In this document: piece after piece, positions 7,804-17,304 of the stretch | Position numbering within the stretch: the stretch's first letter is position 1 | Layout: the number at the start of each line of letters is the position of its first letter | Assembly: GCF_900113735.1 (NCBI RefSeq) | Contig: NZ_FOQM01000006.1 | Span: 62,001-126,000, forward strand | Source: Bradyrhizobium sp. Gha | GTDB taxonomy: Bacteria; Pseudomonadota; Alphaproteobacteria; Rhizobiales; Xanthobacteraceae | Reading direction: 5' to 3' | DNA: 64,000 bases | Notes under the pieces: generated by a model | The model's database searches: none | Told to the model about the DNA's origin: nothing | The model's input: the letters and a program-made list of their open reading frames with translations, nothing else | Made by a program: the position numbers and the translations under genes

Positions 7804-8793
7804 ATGAGCAAGGCGCCGCACATTCCCGTGCTTGGCCGCGAAGCGATCGCGCATCTCGCGCCGGGTGAGGGCGGCATCTATGTCGATGCGACCTTCGGGG
7901 CCGGGGGCTACAGCCGCGCCATTCTCGACATATCAGGGACCCGCCTGATCGCGATCGATCGCGACCGTACCGCGATCGCCGGTGGCGCCGAGCTCGTCGC
8001 GGGCGCGGCCGGCCGGCTGACACTTGTCGAAGACCGTTTTTCGAATCTCGCCCAAGTCTGCGCCGCGCAGGGCGTCGATGCGGTCGACGGCGTCGTGATG
8101 GACGTGGGCGTGTCCTCGATGCAGCTGGACCAGGCCGGTCGCGGCTTCTCGTTCCGCCTCGACGGTCCGCTCGACATGCGCATGGGGCAGACGGGACCGA
8201 CGGCGGCCGACATCGTTGCGCGCGCCTCGGAAAGCGATCTCGCCGACATCATCTATCTCTTCGGCGAAGAACGGCATTCGCGCCGCATCGCCCGCGCCAT
8301 CGTGGCTGACCGGCAGGAGACGCCGTTCACCACCACGCGTGCGCTCGCCGATCTGGTCGGGCGGGTGGTGCGCTCGAAGCCCGGCGACATTCACCCGGCG
8401 ACACGGACCTTCCAGGCCTTGCGCATCTTCGTCAACGAAGAGCTCGAGGAGCTGCAAACCGCGCTGATCGCGGCCGAGCGCATGCTCAAGCCCGGCGGTC
8501 GCCTTGTGGTGGTCTCGTTCCATTCGCTGGAAGACCGCATCGTCAAGAATTTCCTGAGCCAGCGCTCGAAGACCGGCGGCGGTTCGCGCCATCTGCCGGA
8601 GGTGGCGCAAGGCGCGCCGAGCTTCCAGCTTCTGACGCGGCGGCCCGTGATTGCCGGCGAAGAGGAGGTTGCGCATAATCCGCGCGCCCGATCCGCAAAG
8701 CTGCGCGCCGCCGAGCGCACCACAGCGCCGGCGCATGTCGACGACGAGCCGTCGTCCTGGCCAAAACTCTCCGACGTGATGAGGGGGGGCTAG
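7804..8793 (+). CDS. rsmH: 16S rRNA (cytosine-1402-N4)-methyltransferase
   Basis: S-adenosylmethionine-dependent enzyme that N4-methylates C1402 in the ribosomal P site. The SAM-binding motif is [14 protein letters not shown] (about residues 22-35). Family motifs [21 protein letters not shown] and [14 protein letters not shown] follow in the C-terminal half. At 329 residues it is of usual size. The frame stays open upstream to 7603, but the family begins at [10 protein letters not shown], so the ATG at 7804 is preferred. It opens the dcw cluster and is three bases from ftsL. In most bacteria mraZ precedes it; here it does not. Confidence 0.96.
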   Translation: MSKAPHIPVLGREAIAHLAPGEGGIYVDATFGAGGYSRAILDISGTRLIAIDRDRTAIAGGAELVAGAAGRLTLVEDRFSNLAQVCAAQGVDAVDGVVMDVGVSSMQLDQAGRGFSFRLDGPLDMRMGQTGPTAADIVARASESDLADIIYLFGEERHSRRIARAIVADRQETPFTTTRALADLVGRVVRSKPGDIHPATRTFQALRIFVNEELEELQTALIAAERMLKPGGRLVVVSFHSLEDRIVKNFLSQRSKTGGGSRHLPEVAQGAPSFQLLTRRPVIAGEEEVAHNPRARSAKLRAAERTTAPAHVDDEPSSWPKLSDVMRGG

Positions 8794-8796
8794 CAG

Positions 8797-9189
8797 ATGC
8801 GCTTCATCCACCTTCTCGTCATCGGCGCGCTGATCTTCGCGGCCGCCTATGTCTACCGAATCAAGATGGACTCCACCGCGCGCACCGAGAAGGTGCTGCG
8901 GCTGCATGCGGAGATTCGCGAGCAGCGCGACGCGATCGCCCAGCTGCGCTCCGAATGGGCCAAGCTCGATGCGCCCTTGCGCCTGCAGGGCCTCGTCGAG
9001 CGGCATCTGCCGCTCAAGCCCGTCAGCGGCACGCAATATGATTCTCTGAAGAACCTGCCGGACCGTCCGCCGCGGATGTTCCGGCCGGGCGAGCCTGATC
9101 CGATCGGGTCCATGATCAACACCATCGAAGCCGCGAGCGATCGTGACAGCGTGACGGGCTCGGTGCCGCAGCCCGAGGACAAGCAATGA
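8797..9189 (+). CDS. ftsL: Cell division protein FtsL
   Basis: Bitopic divisome protein of 130 residues. It has a short N terminus, a membrane helix at about residues 3-20 (LLVIGALIFAAAYVYRI) and a periplasmic coiled coil from about 28 to 70 (EKVLRLHAEIREQRDAIAQL). The acidic, Pro-rich tail is longer than in enterobacteria. FtsL forms a complex with FtsB and FtsQ that activates FtsWI. Sequence identity in this family is low, so the call rests on size, topology, coiled coil and position between rsmH and ftsI. Its stop overlaps the ftsI start (ATGA at 9186-9189). Confidence 0.9.
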   Translation: MRFIHLLVIGALIFAAAYVYRIKMDSTARTEKVLRLHAEIREQRDAIAQLRSEWAKLDAPLRLQGLVERHLPLKPVSGTQYDSLKNLPDRPPRMFRPGEPDPIGSMINTIEAASDRDSVTGSVPQPEDKQ

Positions 9190-10949
9190 GCGCTGTTCCG
9201 GCCAAGCCCGCAGGACGACCCACAGAGCGTCCAACCGAACCTTGGCGGCAGCGGCTGGTCCGCAGCCTGCTCTACGGGCGCAACGTCGATCGCGCCGCGA
9301 AGGCGCGCGCGCGGGTGGGCCTCGCCATGCTGGCCTTTGCCGCCGTCTACGCCATGATCGGCGGACGCCTCGTGATGTTCGCGATCGGCGCCGACGCCCA
9401 CAGCGCGCGGCGTGCCGCCTCGCAGGAGGTGGTTGCGACCGCACGGCCCGACATCGTCGACCGCAACGGTGCGATCCTGGCGACCGACGTCAAGGCCGCC
9501 AGCATGTTCGGCGAGCCGCGCCGCATCATCGACAAGGACGAGGCGATCGAGCTTCTGACCGCGACCGTGCCCGATCTCGACGAAGCCGAGGTGCGCGAGC
9601 GCCTGTCATCGCGCAAGGGTTTCGTCTGGCTGAAGCGCGAGATCACCGCCAAGCAACAGCTCGACATCCACAAGCTGGGCCTGCCCGGCATCGGCTTCCT
9701 GCGCGAGAACAAGCGCGTCTATCCGACCGGCAACGAGGTCGCCCACCTCATCGGCCTCGTCAACATCGACAACCAAGGCATCGCCGGCATGGAGAAGTGG
9801 CTCGACAACCAGGGCCTCGCCGATCTCCACCGCGCGGGCTTTGCCATCGACCGGTTGCAGAAACCGATCGAGCTGTCGGTCGATCTGCGCGTCGAGCACG
9901 CGCTGCGCGACGAGCTGCTCAAGGCCAAGGAAAAATTCCACACCAAGGCGGCCTCGGGCCTCGTCACCAACGTCAACACCGGCGAGATCGTGGCCATGGT
10001 CTCGGTTCCGGATTTCGACCCGAACAATCCGAAGGAAGCCCACGATCCCGACCGCATCAACCGCCTGACAACAGGCGTCTACGAGATGGGCTCGACCTTC
10101 AAGGCGTTCACGCTCGCGATGGCACTCGACACCGGCAAGTACGGCCTCGACTCGCTGTGGGACGCGCGCGGCCCGCTGCACTACGGCAAGTTCGCGATCC
10201 ATGACGACGAGCCGAAGGGCCGCTTCCTGAACATGAAGGAAGTGTTCACCTTCTCCTCCAACGTCGGTGCGGCGCGGATTGCGCTGTCGCAGGGCGTGGA
10301 AGCGCACAAGGCGTTCCTGCGCAAGATGGGGCAGCTGGATCGGCTGCGTACGGAATTGCCCGAGAGCGCGTCGCCGATCGTGCCGCGGCATTGGGGCGAT
10401 CTCAACACCATTACCATCGCGTTCGGCCACGGCATTGCGGTGGCGCCGTTGCAGGCGGTGATGGGCGTCAGCGCGCTCGCCAATGGCGGCCTGCTGATTC
10501 CCCCGACCTTCCTCAAGCGCTCCGAGGAGGAGGCACGGGCGATCGCAAAGCGCGTGATCAAGCCCGAGACGTCGGACAAGATGCGGTTCCTGATGCGGCT
10601 GAACGCGGAGATCGGTACCGCCAAGAAGGCGAATGTTCCCGGTTACTACATCGGCGGCAAGACCGGCACGGCAGAGAAGGTGGTCAACGGCCGTTATGCC
10701 AAGAAAAGGGTGCTGACGGCGTTTACCGCGATCATTCCAGCGGACAAGCCGAAGTACCAGCTCCTGATCATGCTCGACGAGCCGCAGCCGCTGAAGGAGA
10801 CCTACGGCTTCATCACGTCTGGCTGGAACGCCGTTCCGACCGCAGGCAACGTCATCACCCGTATCGGACCGCTGCTCGGCATCGAGCCCCGCTACGACCT
10901 GCCGCCCGCGGACCGCCTTATTCTTGCAGCATCCAGGACAACCCAGTAA
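9186..10949 (+). CDS. ftsI: Septal transpeptidase, class B penicillin-binding protein FtsI (PBP3)
   Basis: Cross-links septal peptidoglycan as partner of FtsW. The 587-residue protein has a cytoplasmic N terminus, one membrane anchor (about residues 42-65, GLAMLAFAAVYAMIGGRLVMF) and a PBP dimerisation domain (about 85-240, containing RPDIVDRNG). The transpeptidase domain carries all three catalytic motifs: STFK with nucleophile Ser303, SSN at 357-359 and KTGTAEK from Lys492. The ATG at 9186 overlaps the ftsL stop. The gap to murE is 81 bases with no visible terminator, so transcription probably continues. Confidence 0.96.
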   Translation: MSAVPAKPAGRPTERPTEPWRQRLVRSLLYGRNVDRAAKARARVGLAMLAFAAVYAMIGGRLVMFAIGADAHSARRAASQEVVATARPDIVDRNGAILATDVKAASMFGEPRRIIDKDEAIELLTATVPDLDEAEVRERLSSRKGFVWLKREITAKQQLDIHKLGLPGIGFLRENKRVYPTGNEVAHLIGLVNIDNQGIAGMEKWLDNQGLADLHRAGFAIDRLQKPIELSVDLRVEHALRDELLKAKEKFHTKAASGLVTNVNTGEIVAMVSVPDFDPNNPKEAHDPDRINRLTTGVYEMGSTFKAFTLAMALDTGKYGLDSLWDARGPLHYGKFAIHDDEPKGRFLNMKEVFTFSSNVGAARIALSQGVEAHKAFLRKMGQLDRLRTELPESASPIVPRHWGDLNTITIAFGHGIAVAPLQAVMGVSALANGGLLIPPTFLKRSEEEARAIAKRVIKPETSDKMRFLMRLNAEIGTAKKANVPGYYIGGKTGTAEKVVNGRYAKKRVLTAFTAIIPADKPKYQLLIMLDEPQPLKETYGFITSGWNAVPTAGNVITRIGPLLGIEPRYDLPPADRLILAASRTTQ

Positions 10950-11030
10950 TCACAGGGGTAGGGCCGTGGCCGCCGCTGAGTCGGGGATTTCCCTCGGGAT
11001 TCGGCTTTCGGGCAGGGCAACTGGAAGATC

Positions 11031-12503
11031 ATGAAGCTGCGCGACCTCTTGGGTCAGGACGTTTTGGGCAATGATGCCACGATCGAGCCCGCTGTCGCGG
11101 CGATCGAGGTCACAGGCGTTGCGCTCGATAGCCGCGTGGTCAAGCCCGGCGATGTGTTCTTCGCGCTATCGGGCAGCAAGACCGACGGCGCGCGCTTCAT
11201 CGATGCGGCCATTGCGGCCGGTGCGGTGGCCGTGGTCGGCGATCACGGGCCCGAAGGCGGCAAGGTGCCCTTCGTCACCGTGGCCAATCCGCGCCGTGCG
11301 CTGGCGCTGGCTGCGGCAAGAGTCTTCCCGGCACAACCTGCAACCATCGTCGCGGTGACCGGAACCAGCGGAAAGACATCGGTTGCGGCGTTCACGCGGC
11401 AGATCTGGGAGCGGCTGGGCCACGCCTCGGCCAGCATCGGAACCATCGGGCTCGTCTCGCCGAAGCGCACCGTTTACGGTTCGCTGACGACGCCGGATCC
11501 GATCGCGCTGCATCGGCAGCTCGATGAGATCGCGCGCGAAGGCGTGACGCATCTTGCATTCGAAGCCTCGTCGCATGGGCTCGACCAATACCGCCTCGAT
11601 GGTGTCCGCGTCGGGGCCGGTGGCTTCACCAATCTCTCGCGCGATCACATGGATTATCATCCAAGCGTCGCGCACTATCTGTCCGCAAAGCTCCGGCTGT
11701 TCCGCGAGCTCGTGCCATCGGGCGGCGCGGCGGTGATATCGGCCGATCATGATTGCTCGGCGCAAGTGCTCGACGCGGCGAAATCGCGTGGCCTGCGCGT
11801 GATGGCGGCCGGCCGCCACGGCGACGGGGCAGGCGAGGGCATCCGCCTCACCGAGGCCGTCGTCGAAGGCTTTTCGCAAAAGCTGATGCTCGAGCATCGC
11901 GGCAAGAGATACGCGGTGCGGCTGCCGCTGGTCGGCGAATTCCAGATCGAGAACGCGCTGGTGTCGGCTGGTCTTGCGATCGGCACCGGCAGTGATGCCG
12001 CCGACGTGTTTGCGAGCCTCGAACATCTCGAAGGTGCCAAGGGCCGGCTCGAGCGCGTCGGTGAGCGCAACGGCGCGCCGATTTTTGTCGACTACGCGCA
12101 CAAGCCTGATGCGCTGGCAAAGGCGTTGCAGGCGCTGCGTCCCTACGCCAAGCGCAGGCTGGTCGTGGTGTTCGGCGCCGGCGGCGATCGCGATGCCGGC
12201 AAGCGGCCGATCATGGGTGAGATCGCGGCGGAGAATGCCGATCGCGTCATCATCACCGACGACAATCCGCGCAGCGAGAAGCCGGAAGCCATTCGTGCCG
12301 CGATCCTCGCCACCGCCAAGGGCGCGCGCGAGATCGGCGATCGGGCGGCCGCGATCCGCGCCGCGATCGAGGAGCTGGAAGATGGCGATGCGCTGCTCGT
12401 CGCGGGCAAGGGCCACGAGACCGGGCAGATCGTAGGCCACGAGGTCCTGCCGTTCAGTGATCACGAGGCGGTCGCCGCCGCATTAGCATCGAGGGTCGCA
12501 TGA
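11031..12503 (+). CDS. murE: UDP-MurNAc-tripeptide synthetase (meso-diaminopimelate adding)
   Basis: Cytoplasmic ATP-dependent ligase that adds the third amino acid of the stem peptide. It is 490 residues with the Mur order: N-terminal UDP-binding domain, central ATPase with GTSGKTS at 111-117, and C-terminal domain with VFGAGGDRD. The motif DNPRSE marks the enzymes that use meso-diaminopimelate rather than lysine, as expected for a Gram-negative cell wall. The ATG at 11031 has CTGGAAG upstream. The stop overlaps the murF start (ATGA at 12500-12503), so the two ligases are translationally coupled. Confidence 0.97.
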   Translation: MKLRDLLGQDVLGNDATIEPAVAAIEVTGVALDSRVVKPGDVFFALSGSKTDGARFIDAAIAAGAVAVVGDHGPEGGKVPFVTVANPRRALALAAARVFPAQPATIVAVTGTSGKTSVAAFTRQIWERLGHASASIGTIGLVSPKRTVYGSLTTPDPIALHRQLDEIAREGVTHLAFEASSHGLDQYRLDGVRVGAGGFTNLSRDHMDYHPSVAHYLSAKLRLFRELVPSGGAAVISADHDCSAQVLDAAKSRGLRVMAAGRHGDGAGEGIRLTEAVVEGFSQKLMLEHRGKRYAVRLPLVGEFQIENALVSAGLAIGTGSDAADVFASLEHLEGAKGRLERVGERNGAPIFVDYAHKPDALAKALQALRPYAKRRLVVVFGAGGDRDAGKRPIMGEIAAENADRVIITDDNPRSEKPEAIRAAILATAKGAREIGDRAAAIRAAIEELEDGDALLVAGKGHETGQIVGHEVLPFSDHEAVAAALASRVA

Positions 12504-13879
12504 GCGGGCCATTATGGACGGTTGCCGAGGTGGCGCGCGCGCTGGGTGCGGCCGGATCATTCCCGGACACGGGAATTGACTTCGTCACCCAGGACAGCCG
12601 TCTGGTGAAACCGGGCAGCCTGTTCGTCGCACTGTCAGGTACGCCGAGCGGCGGCTTCATCTCGGCTTTCGCCAGCGCGCGCGACGGCTGGGAGTTCGCG
12701 GACAAGGCGGAAGCGTCAGGCGCGGTCGCGATGATCGTGCCGCACGAGATCGCCGGCATCCGCGTTCCCCAGATCGTCGTGAAGGACACGCTGATCGACG
12801 GTCTCTGGGGCCTCGCCCGCGCCGCCCGCGCGCGTTTCAACGGGCCGGTGATCGGGCTCACCGGCAGCGCCGGCAAGACCAGCACCAAGGAGTTTCTGGC
12901 GGCCTATCCCAATGCCTATGCGAGCCCTTCGAGCTTCAACAATTTCTGGGGCGTGCCGCTGACATTGTGCAATGCCCGGCCTGACGCCAGCCTCTGGGTC
13001 GTCGAGATGGGCATGAACCAGACTGGCGAGATCGCGCGCCTGAGCCAATTGACGCGGCCGACCGTCGCGCTCGTCGTCAACGTCCAGCCGGTGCATCTGG
13101 AAAAGCTCGGCTCGCTCGACGCCATCAGGCGCGAGAAAGTATCGATCGCGCTCGGGCTGCCCGGGGATGGCGTGCTGGTGCTGCCGGCCGGGCTGAAGGC
13201 GTCCGAATGGAAAGGCAAGGTGGTGCGCTTCGGCGAGAAGGCCGAGGTGCACGAGGTTGCGCACGCCCCTCACGGCGACAGCTGGCAGGTCGTGGCCCGG
13301 ATCGGCAAGAAGGAGATCGCCTTCAGCCTCACGCCCGGCGCGCCGCACCGCGTGCAGAATGCGCTCGCCGCGCTCGCTTCGATCCATGCTGCGCATCTCG
13401 ACGTGGCCACGCTCGCGATCAAGCTCGACCGCGTCGGCATCATGTCCGGCCGTGGCGTGGAGCAGGCAGTCGGCGGCGTCACCGTGATCGACGACAGCTT
13501 CAACGGCAATCCCGCGAGCGTCGCTGCCGCGCTGCAAAGTCTGCAGGCGCGCAACGTGACGGGCGGGCGTCGTATTGCGGTACTCGGCGATATGCTGGAA
13601 CTGGGCGACGACGCGCCAAGCTACCACACCGGCCTCACCGCCCATCTGGGCGGCATCGACGGTATCTATTGCGTCGGCCCGCTGATGCGGCACCTTTATG
13701 ACGCGCTTCCCGCGGGCAAGGGGCTGGGCTGGCACGACGATCCCGCCACGCTGAAGGCTGGTGAGGTCGCCGGTTTGCTGAAGGCAGGCGATGTCGTGGT
13801 TGTCAAGGGCAGCAAGAAGATGTTCTGGGTCAACAAGTTTGTGCCGGCCCTAGTGGCCGCCTTGCAGGCAAAGGCGTAA
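12500..13879 (+). CDS. murF: UDP-MurNAc-pentapeptide synthetase (D-Ala-D-Ala adding)
   Basis: Adds the D-Ala-D-Ala dipeptide made by Ddl to the UDP-MurNAc-tripeptide, completing the soluble precursor. It is 459 residues, with the ATP loop GSAGKTSTKE at about 122-131, the conserved FNNFWGVPLTL and VVEMGMNQTGEIARL segments of the central domain, and VIDDSFNGNPASV opening the C-terminal domain. Its start overlaps the end of murE. A gap of 162 bases precedes mraY and contains no gene. Confidence 0.97.
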   Translation: MSGPLWTVAEVARALGAAGSFPDTGIDFVTQDSRLVKPGSLFVALSGTPSGGFISAFASARDGWEFADKAEASGAVAMIVPHEIAGIRVPQIVVKDTLIDGLWGLARAARARFNGPVIGLTGSAGKTSTKEFLAAYPNAYASPSSFNNFWGVPLTLCNARPDASLWVVEMGMNQTGEIARLSQLTRPTVALVVNVQPVHLEKLGSLDAIRREKVSIALGLPGDGVLVLPAGLKASEWKGKVVRFGEKAEVHEVAHAPHGDSWQVVARIGKKEIAFSLTPGAPHRVQNALAALASIHAAHLDVATLAIKLDRVGIMSGRGVEQAVGGVTVIDDSFNGNPASVAAALQSLQARNVTGGRRIAVLGDMLELGDDAPSYHTGLTAHLGGIDGIYCVGPLMRHLYDALPAGKGLGWHDDPATLKAGEVAGLLKAGDVVVVKGSKKMFWVNKFVPALVAALQAKA

Positions 13880-14041
13880 ACTGCTTGGAAGGCCCGTTCC
13901 CGAATCCCGCCGTTTTGCGGCGCTAAGCCGGCCGCTTTCCTGGAGGTCGCCCGACCGATGATGAAGACCAGCGAATGCGCTTGAGGCGAAATCTGCGTCT
14001 CGAACAAGCCTGCGTGCGAAAGGCGCCATAGGACCGTCTGA

Positions 14042-15145
14042 ATGTTTTACTGGCTGATCGAGATCTCCAACACAATTCCGAGTTTCGGTGCGGTGCGCAC
14101 CGTCCTGAACGTCTTCCGCTACATCACGTTCCGTACCGGCGGCGCTATCGTCACTGGCGCGCTGTTCGTGTTCCTGTTCGGGCCCTGGATCATCGACCAT
14201 CTGCGCATCCGCCAGGGCAAGGGCCAGCCGATCCGCACAGATGGTCCGCAATCGCATCTCTCCAAGAAGGGCACGCCCACCATGGGCGGGCTGATGATCC
14301 TGTCCGGCCTGACGGTCGGCACCGTGCTGTGGTGCAATCCGCTCAATCCCTATGTCTGGATCGTGCTGGCGGTGACGCTCGGCTTTGGGTTTGTCGGCTT
14401 CTATGACGATTATCTCAAGGTCACCAAGCAGACCACGACCGGCTTCGGCGGCAAGCTGCGGCTGCTGATCGAAGGGCTCATCGCGCTGGTCGCCTGCTAC
14501 GCGCTGGTGCGGTTGAACCGCGACCCCGCGTCGACCGCGCTGACGATTCCCTTCCTGAAGGACACGGTGCTGCATTTCGGCTGGTTCTTCGTCGTGTTCG
14601 GCGCCTTCGTCATCGTCGGCGCCGGCAATGCGGTGAACCTCACCGATGGTCTCGACGGCTTGGCCATCGTGCCCGTGATGATCGCGACCGCGAGCTTTGC
14701 TATGATCGCCTATCTCGCCGGCAACGCCGTGTTCGCCGATTATCTCCAGATCAAATATGTCGCGGGCACCGGCGAGCTTGCGGTGCTCTGCGGCGCGCTG
14801 TTGGGCGCCGGCCTCGGCTTCCTCTGGTTCAACGCCCCGCCGGCCTCGATCTTCATGGGCGACACCGGCTCGCTCGCACTCGGCGGCATGCTGGGCGCGA
14901 TCGCGGTCGCGGTGAAGCACGAGATCGTGCTCGCGGTGATCGGCGGCCTGTTCGTGCTGGAGGCTGTCTCCGTCATCGTGCAGGTGGTGTCGTTCAAGTT
15001 GACCGGAAAGCGCATCTTCCGCATGGCACCGATCCATCACCATTTCGAGCAGCTCGGCTGGACCGAGCCGCAGATCGTGATCCGCTTCTGGATCATCTCG
15101 GTGATGCTGGCGCTGGCCGGCCTCTCCACGCTGAAGCTGCGGTGA
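14042..15145 (+). CDS. mraY: Phospho-N-acetylmuramoyl-pentapeptide transferase (lipid I synthase)
   Basis: Integral inner-membrane enzyme that transfers phospho-MurNAc-pentapeptide to undecaprenyl phosphate. It is 367 residues with about ten membrane helices. Catalytic loops are visible: [21 protein letters not shown] with the paired Asp, [10 protein letters not shown] with the third Asp, [12 protein letters not shown], and the His-rich APIHHHFE near the C terminus, which helps bind the uridine moiety. Length and motif order match the family. A family A palindrome follows the stop codon. Confidence 0.97.
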   Translation: MFYWLIEISNTIPSFGAVRTVLNVFRYITFRTGGAIVTGALFVFLFGPWIIDHLRIRQGKGQPIRTDGPQSHLSKKGTPTMGGLMILSGLTVGTVLWCNPLNPYVWIVLAVTLGFGFVGFYDDYLKVTKQTTTGFGGKLRLLIEGLIALVACYALVRLNRDPASTALTIPFLKDTVLHFGWFFVVFGAFVIVGAGNAVNLTDGLDGLAIVPVMIATASFAMIAYLAGNAVFADYLQIKYVAGTGELAVLCGALLGAGLGFLWFNAPPASIFMGDTGSLALGGMLGAIAVAVKHEIVLAVIGGLFVLEAVSVIVQVVSFKLTGKRIFRMAPIHHHFEQLGWTEPQIVIRFWIISVMLALAGLSTLKLR

Positions 15146-15156
15146 TGGTCCAGATC

Positions 15157-15232
15157 GTCATTCCGGACGACGCGAAGCGGCGATCCGGAATCTCGAGATT
15201 CCGGGTTCTCGCTCCGCGAGCCCCGGAATGAC
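15157..15232. repeat. Palindromic repeat, family A copy 2
   Basis: A 76-base element with GTCATTCCGG and CCGGAATGAC ends and the central palindrome GGAATCTCGAGATTCC. It fills nearly the whole mraY-murD gap and ends nine bases before the murD start, so it would form a hairpin in the operon mRNA just ahead of the murD ribosome site. Confidence 0.8.
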
Positions 15233-15241
15233 GGAGAAGAA

Positions 15242-16642
15242 ATGATGATCCCGGTCACATCCTTTGCCGGCAAGACGGTCGCGGTGTTCGGCCTCGGCGG
15301 CTCCGGGCTCGCCTCGTGCCACGCGTTGAAGGCTGGCGGCGCCGAAGTGATCGCCGCCGACGACAATGCCGAGAACGTCGCCAAGGCGGCTCAGGCCGGT
15401 TTCATCACCGCCGATCTGCGCAGTGTCTCCTGGTCGAATTTCGCCGCGCTCGTGCTCGCGCCCGGCGTGCCGCTGACCCATCCGGTGCCGCACTGGAGCG
15501 TGCTGAAGGCGCGTGAGGCGGGTGTCGAGGTGATCGGCGACATCGAGCTGTTCTGCCGCGAGCGCCGGCGGCATGCCCCGGACGCGCCTTTCGTCGCCAT
15601 CACCGGCACCAACGGCAAGTCGACCACGACAGCCTTGATCGCGCACCTCACGAAGGTTGCCGGTTACGACACCCAGATGGGCGGCAACATCGGCACGGCG
15701 ATCCTGTCGCTGGAGCCGCCGCGCATGGGCCGCGTCCACGTGATCGAGATGTCGTCCTACCAGATCGACCTCACGCCCTCGCTCGATCCCTCCGTCGGCA
15801 TCTTGCTCAATGTCAGCGAAGACCACATCGATCGTCACGGTACGATCGAACATTACGCTGCGGTGAAGGAGCGCCTCGTTGCGGGCGTGCAGGCGGGTGG
15901 CACCTCGATCGTCGGTGTCGACGATGGCTGGTGCCGCGACATCGCAGACCGGCTCGACCGCGCCGGCAAGAATGTGGTGCGCATCTCCGTCAGGAATCCG
16001 CTGGCCTCGGGCATCCATGTCGAGCATGGCACGATCGTTCGTACGTCCGGTGGCGCGCGTAGCGCGGTCGCCACGCTTGGCGGTATCGGTTCGCTGCGCG
16101 GCCTGCACAATGCCCAGAACGCAGCGTGTGCTGCCGCGGCTGCGCTCGCGATGGGCATCAGCCTCGACATGTTGCAGAACGGCCTGCGCAGCTTTCCGGG
16201 CCTGGCGCACCGCATGGAGCAGGTCGGCCGCCGCGGCAACGTGCTGTTCGTCAACGACTCCAAGGGCACCAACGCGGATGCGACCGCGCATGCGCTGTCG
16301 TCCTTTGCCGACATTTTCTGGATCGCCGGCGGCAAGCCGAAGGCGGGCGGCATCGCTGGCCTGACCGGCTACTTCCCGCGGATCCGCAAAGCCTACCTGA
16401 TCGGCGAGGCCGCGCAGGAATTTTCCGGCACGCTTGGCCCGGTCGCACACGAGATCAGCCAGACGCTCGATCTGGCCGTCGAGCACGCGGCGCGCGATGC
16501 TGAAGCGTCAGGTCTCGCCGATGTGGTCGTGCTGCTGTCGCCCGCCTGCGCCTCCTTCGACCAGTACCGCAACTTCGAGATCCGCGGCACCAAGTTCCGC
16601 GAACTGGTGCAGGCGCTGCCGGGCGTGAAACCGGTGGTCTGA
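15242..16642 (+). CDS. murD: UDP-MurNAc-L-alanine:D-glutamate ligase
   Basis: Adds D-glutamate to UDP-MurNAc-L-Ala. The 466-residue protein has the N-terminal UDP-binding Rossmann domain ([15 protein letters not shown]), the ATP loop GTNGKSTTT at about 122-130, NIGTAIL and SSYQID segments, and a C-terminal domain with [13 protein letters not shown]. Two adjacent ATG codons (15242, 15245) are possible; GGAG lies about six bases upstream of the first. It is separated from mraY only by a repeat element and followed after two bases by an unrecognised small gene. Confidence 0.97.
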   Translation: MMIPVTSFAGKTVAVFGLGGSGLASCHALKAGGAEVIAADDNAENVAKAAQAGFITADLRSVSWSNFAALVLAPGVPLTHPVPHWSVLKAREAGVEVIGDIELFCRERRRHAPDAPFVAITGTNGKSTTTALIAHLTKVAGYDTQMGGNIGTAILSLEPPRMGRVHVIEMSSYQIDLTPSLDPSVGILLNVSEDHIDRHGTIEHYAAVKERLVAGVQAGGTSIVGVDDGWCRDIADRLDRAGKNVVRISVRNPLASGIHVEHGTIVRTSGGARSAVATLGGIGSLRGLHNAQNAACAAAAALAMGISLDMLQNGLRSFPGLAHRMEQVGRRGNVLFVNDSKGTNADATAHALSSFADIFWIAGGKPKAGGIAGLTGYFPRIRKAYLIGEAAQEFSGTLGPVAHEISQTLDLAVEHAARDAEASGLADVVVLLSPACASFDQYRNFEIRGTKFRELVQALPGVKPVV

Positions 16643-16644
16643 GA

Positions 16645-17040
16645 ATGTCGCGGCGACGCTGGATCGGTATCATCGCTGCGCTCGCTATTCCCGTTGGCTT
16701 CCTCTGCGTCGTCGTCATCGACGGCGTCATGCACCAATTCGGCGCGTGTCGCGTCGTTCGCCAAAGTGCGTTCGCCTCCCCGAGCGGCAGCAAATTGGTG
16801 GTCGTGGTCTGGAAGTCGTGCGGAGCGAGTGTGCCCGACAGCACGCAAGCCAGCATCGTGGCGCGCGGCCGAACATTCTCGCCCGAGAGTACGCCGACCT
16901 TCGTCAGCGTGCGCGGGCATCTTGATGCCGTCGTCGTGTGGAGCAGCGAGCGGGCGGTCAGGATCGGTTTCGTTCCCGGAGCAGACCAGATCGACAAGCG
17001 CGACCAGCGCGCAGGGGATGTCGCGATCAGTTATGAATGA
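16645..17040 (+). CDS. Unrecognised single-pass membrane protein between murD and ftsW
   Basis: I do not recognise this 131-residue protein with confidence. It has a short basic start (MSRRRW), one membrane helix (about residues 6-28, IGIIAALAIPVGFLCVVVID) and a non-cytoplasmic domain of about 100 residues with two Cys (GACRVVRQS and SCGAS) that could form a disulfide. The order SPSG, then a beta strand, then SCGAS loosely recalls DUF5412-like proteins; this is weak. The start lies two bases after the murD stop, so it is read in the dcw operon at a position where murD and ftsW are normally adjacent. The context suggests, but does not show, a role at the cell envelope. Confidence 0.65.
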   Translation: MSRRRWIGIIAALAIPVGFLCVVVIDGVMHQFGACRVVRQSAFASPSGSKLVVVVWKSCGASVPDSTQASIVARGRTFSPESTPTFVSVRGHLDAVVVWSSERAVRIGFVPGADQIDKRDQRAGDVAISYE

Positions 17041-17078
17041 TAGGTCATCCGACGCTTGCTCCGCGGTCCGCCCGGCCA

Positions 17079-17094
17079 GTGCGCAATTGCGCAC
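17079..17094. repeat. Perfect 16-base palindrome
   Basis: GTGCGCAATTGCGCAC lies within a longer stem (CCCGG ... CCGGG) just after the small gene. It shares the core TGCGCAATTGCGCA with the palindrome at 3646-3661. It may act as a transcript-end hairpin or be part of a repeat family. Confidence 0.5.
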
Positions 17095-17235
17095 GACGAC
17101 CGGGCGACCCGTATCCAGAGGCCGTGCTTGAGCCGAAAAGGCGCGGCGTGCTGGATGCCCCGGTCAAGCCTGGTCAAGCCGGGCCCTGACAGTGTGGTGT
17201 GAGGCGGCAGCGGGGGATCATCTCCAATCATCAGC

Positions 17236-17256
17236 GATTCCTTAACCTCCCGGTAA
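17236..17256 (+). promoter_or_regulatory. GANTC site beside a CtrA-like box upstream of ftsW
   Basis: GATTC at 17236-17240 (a CcrM methylation site) is followed after one base by TTAA at 17242-17245, seven bases, then GTAA at 17253-17256. The CtrA consensus is TTAA-N7-TTAA, so seven of eight bases match. It lies about 50 bases upstream of ftsW. Both regulators are general in alphaproteobacteria; use here is inference. Confidence 0.4.
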
Positions 17257-17304
17257 CCAACCTCGGCGACCAATGAACGGACCTCTGTCCGAAAGCGGCC
17301 GCCC

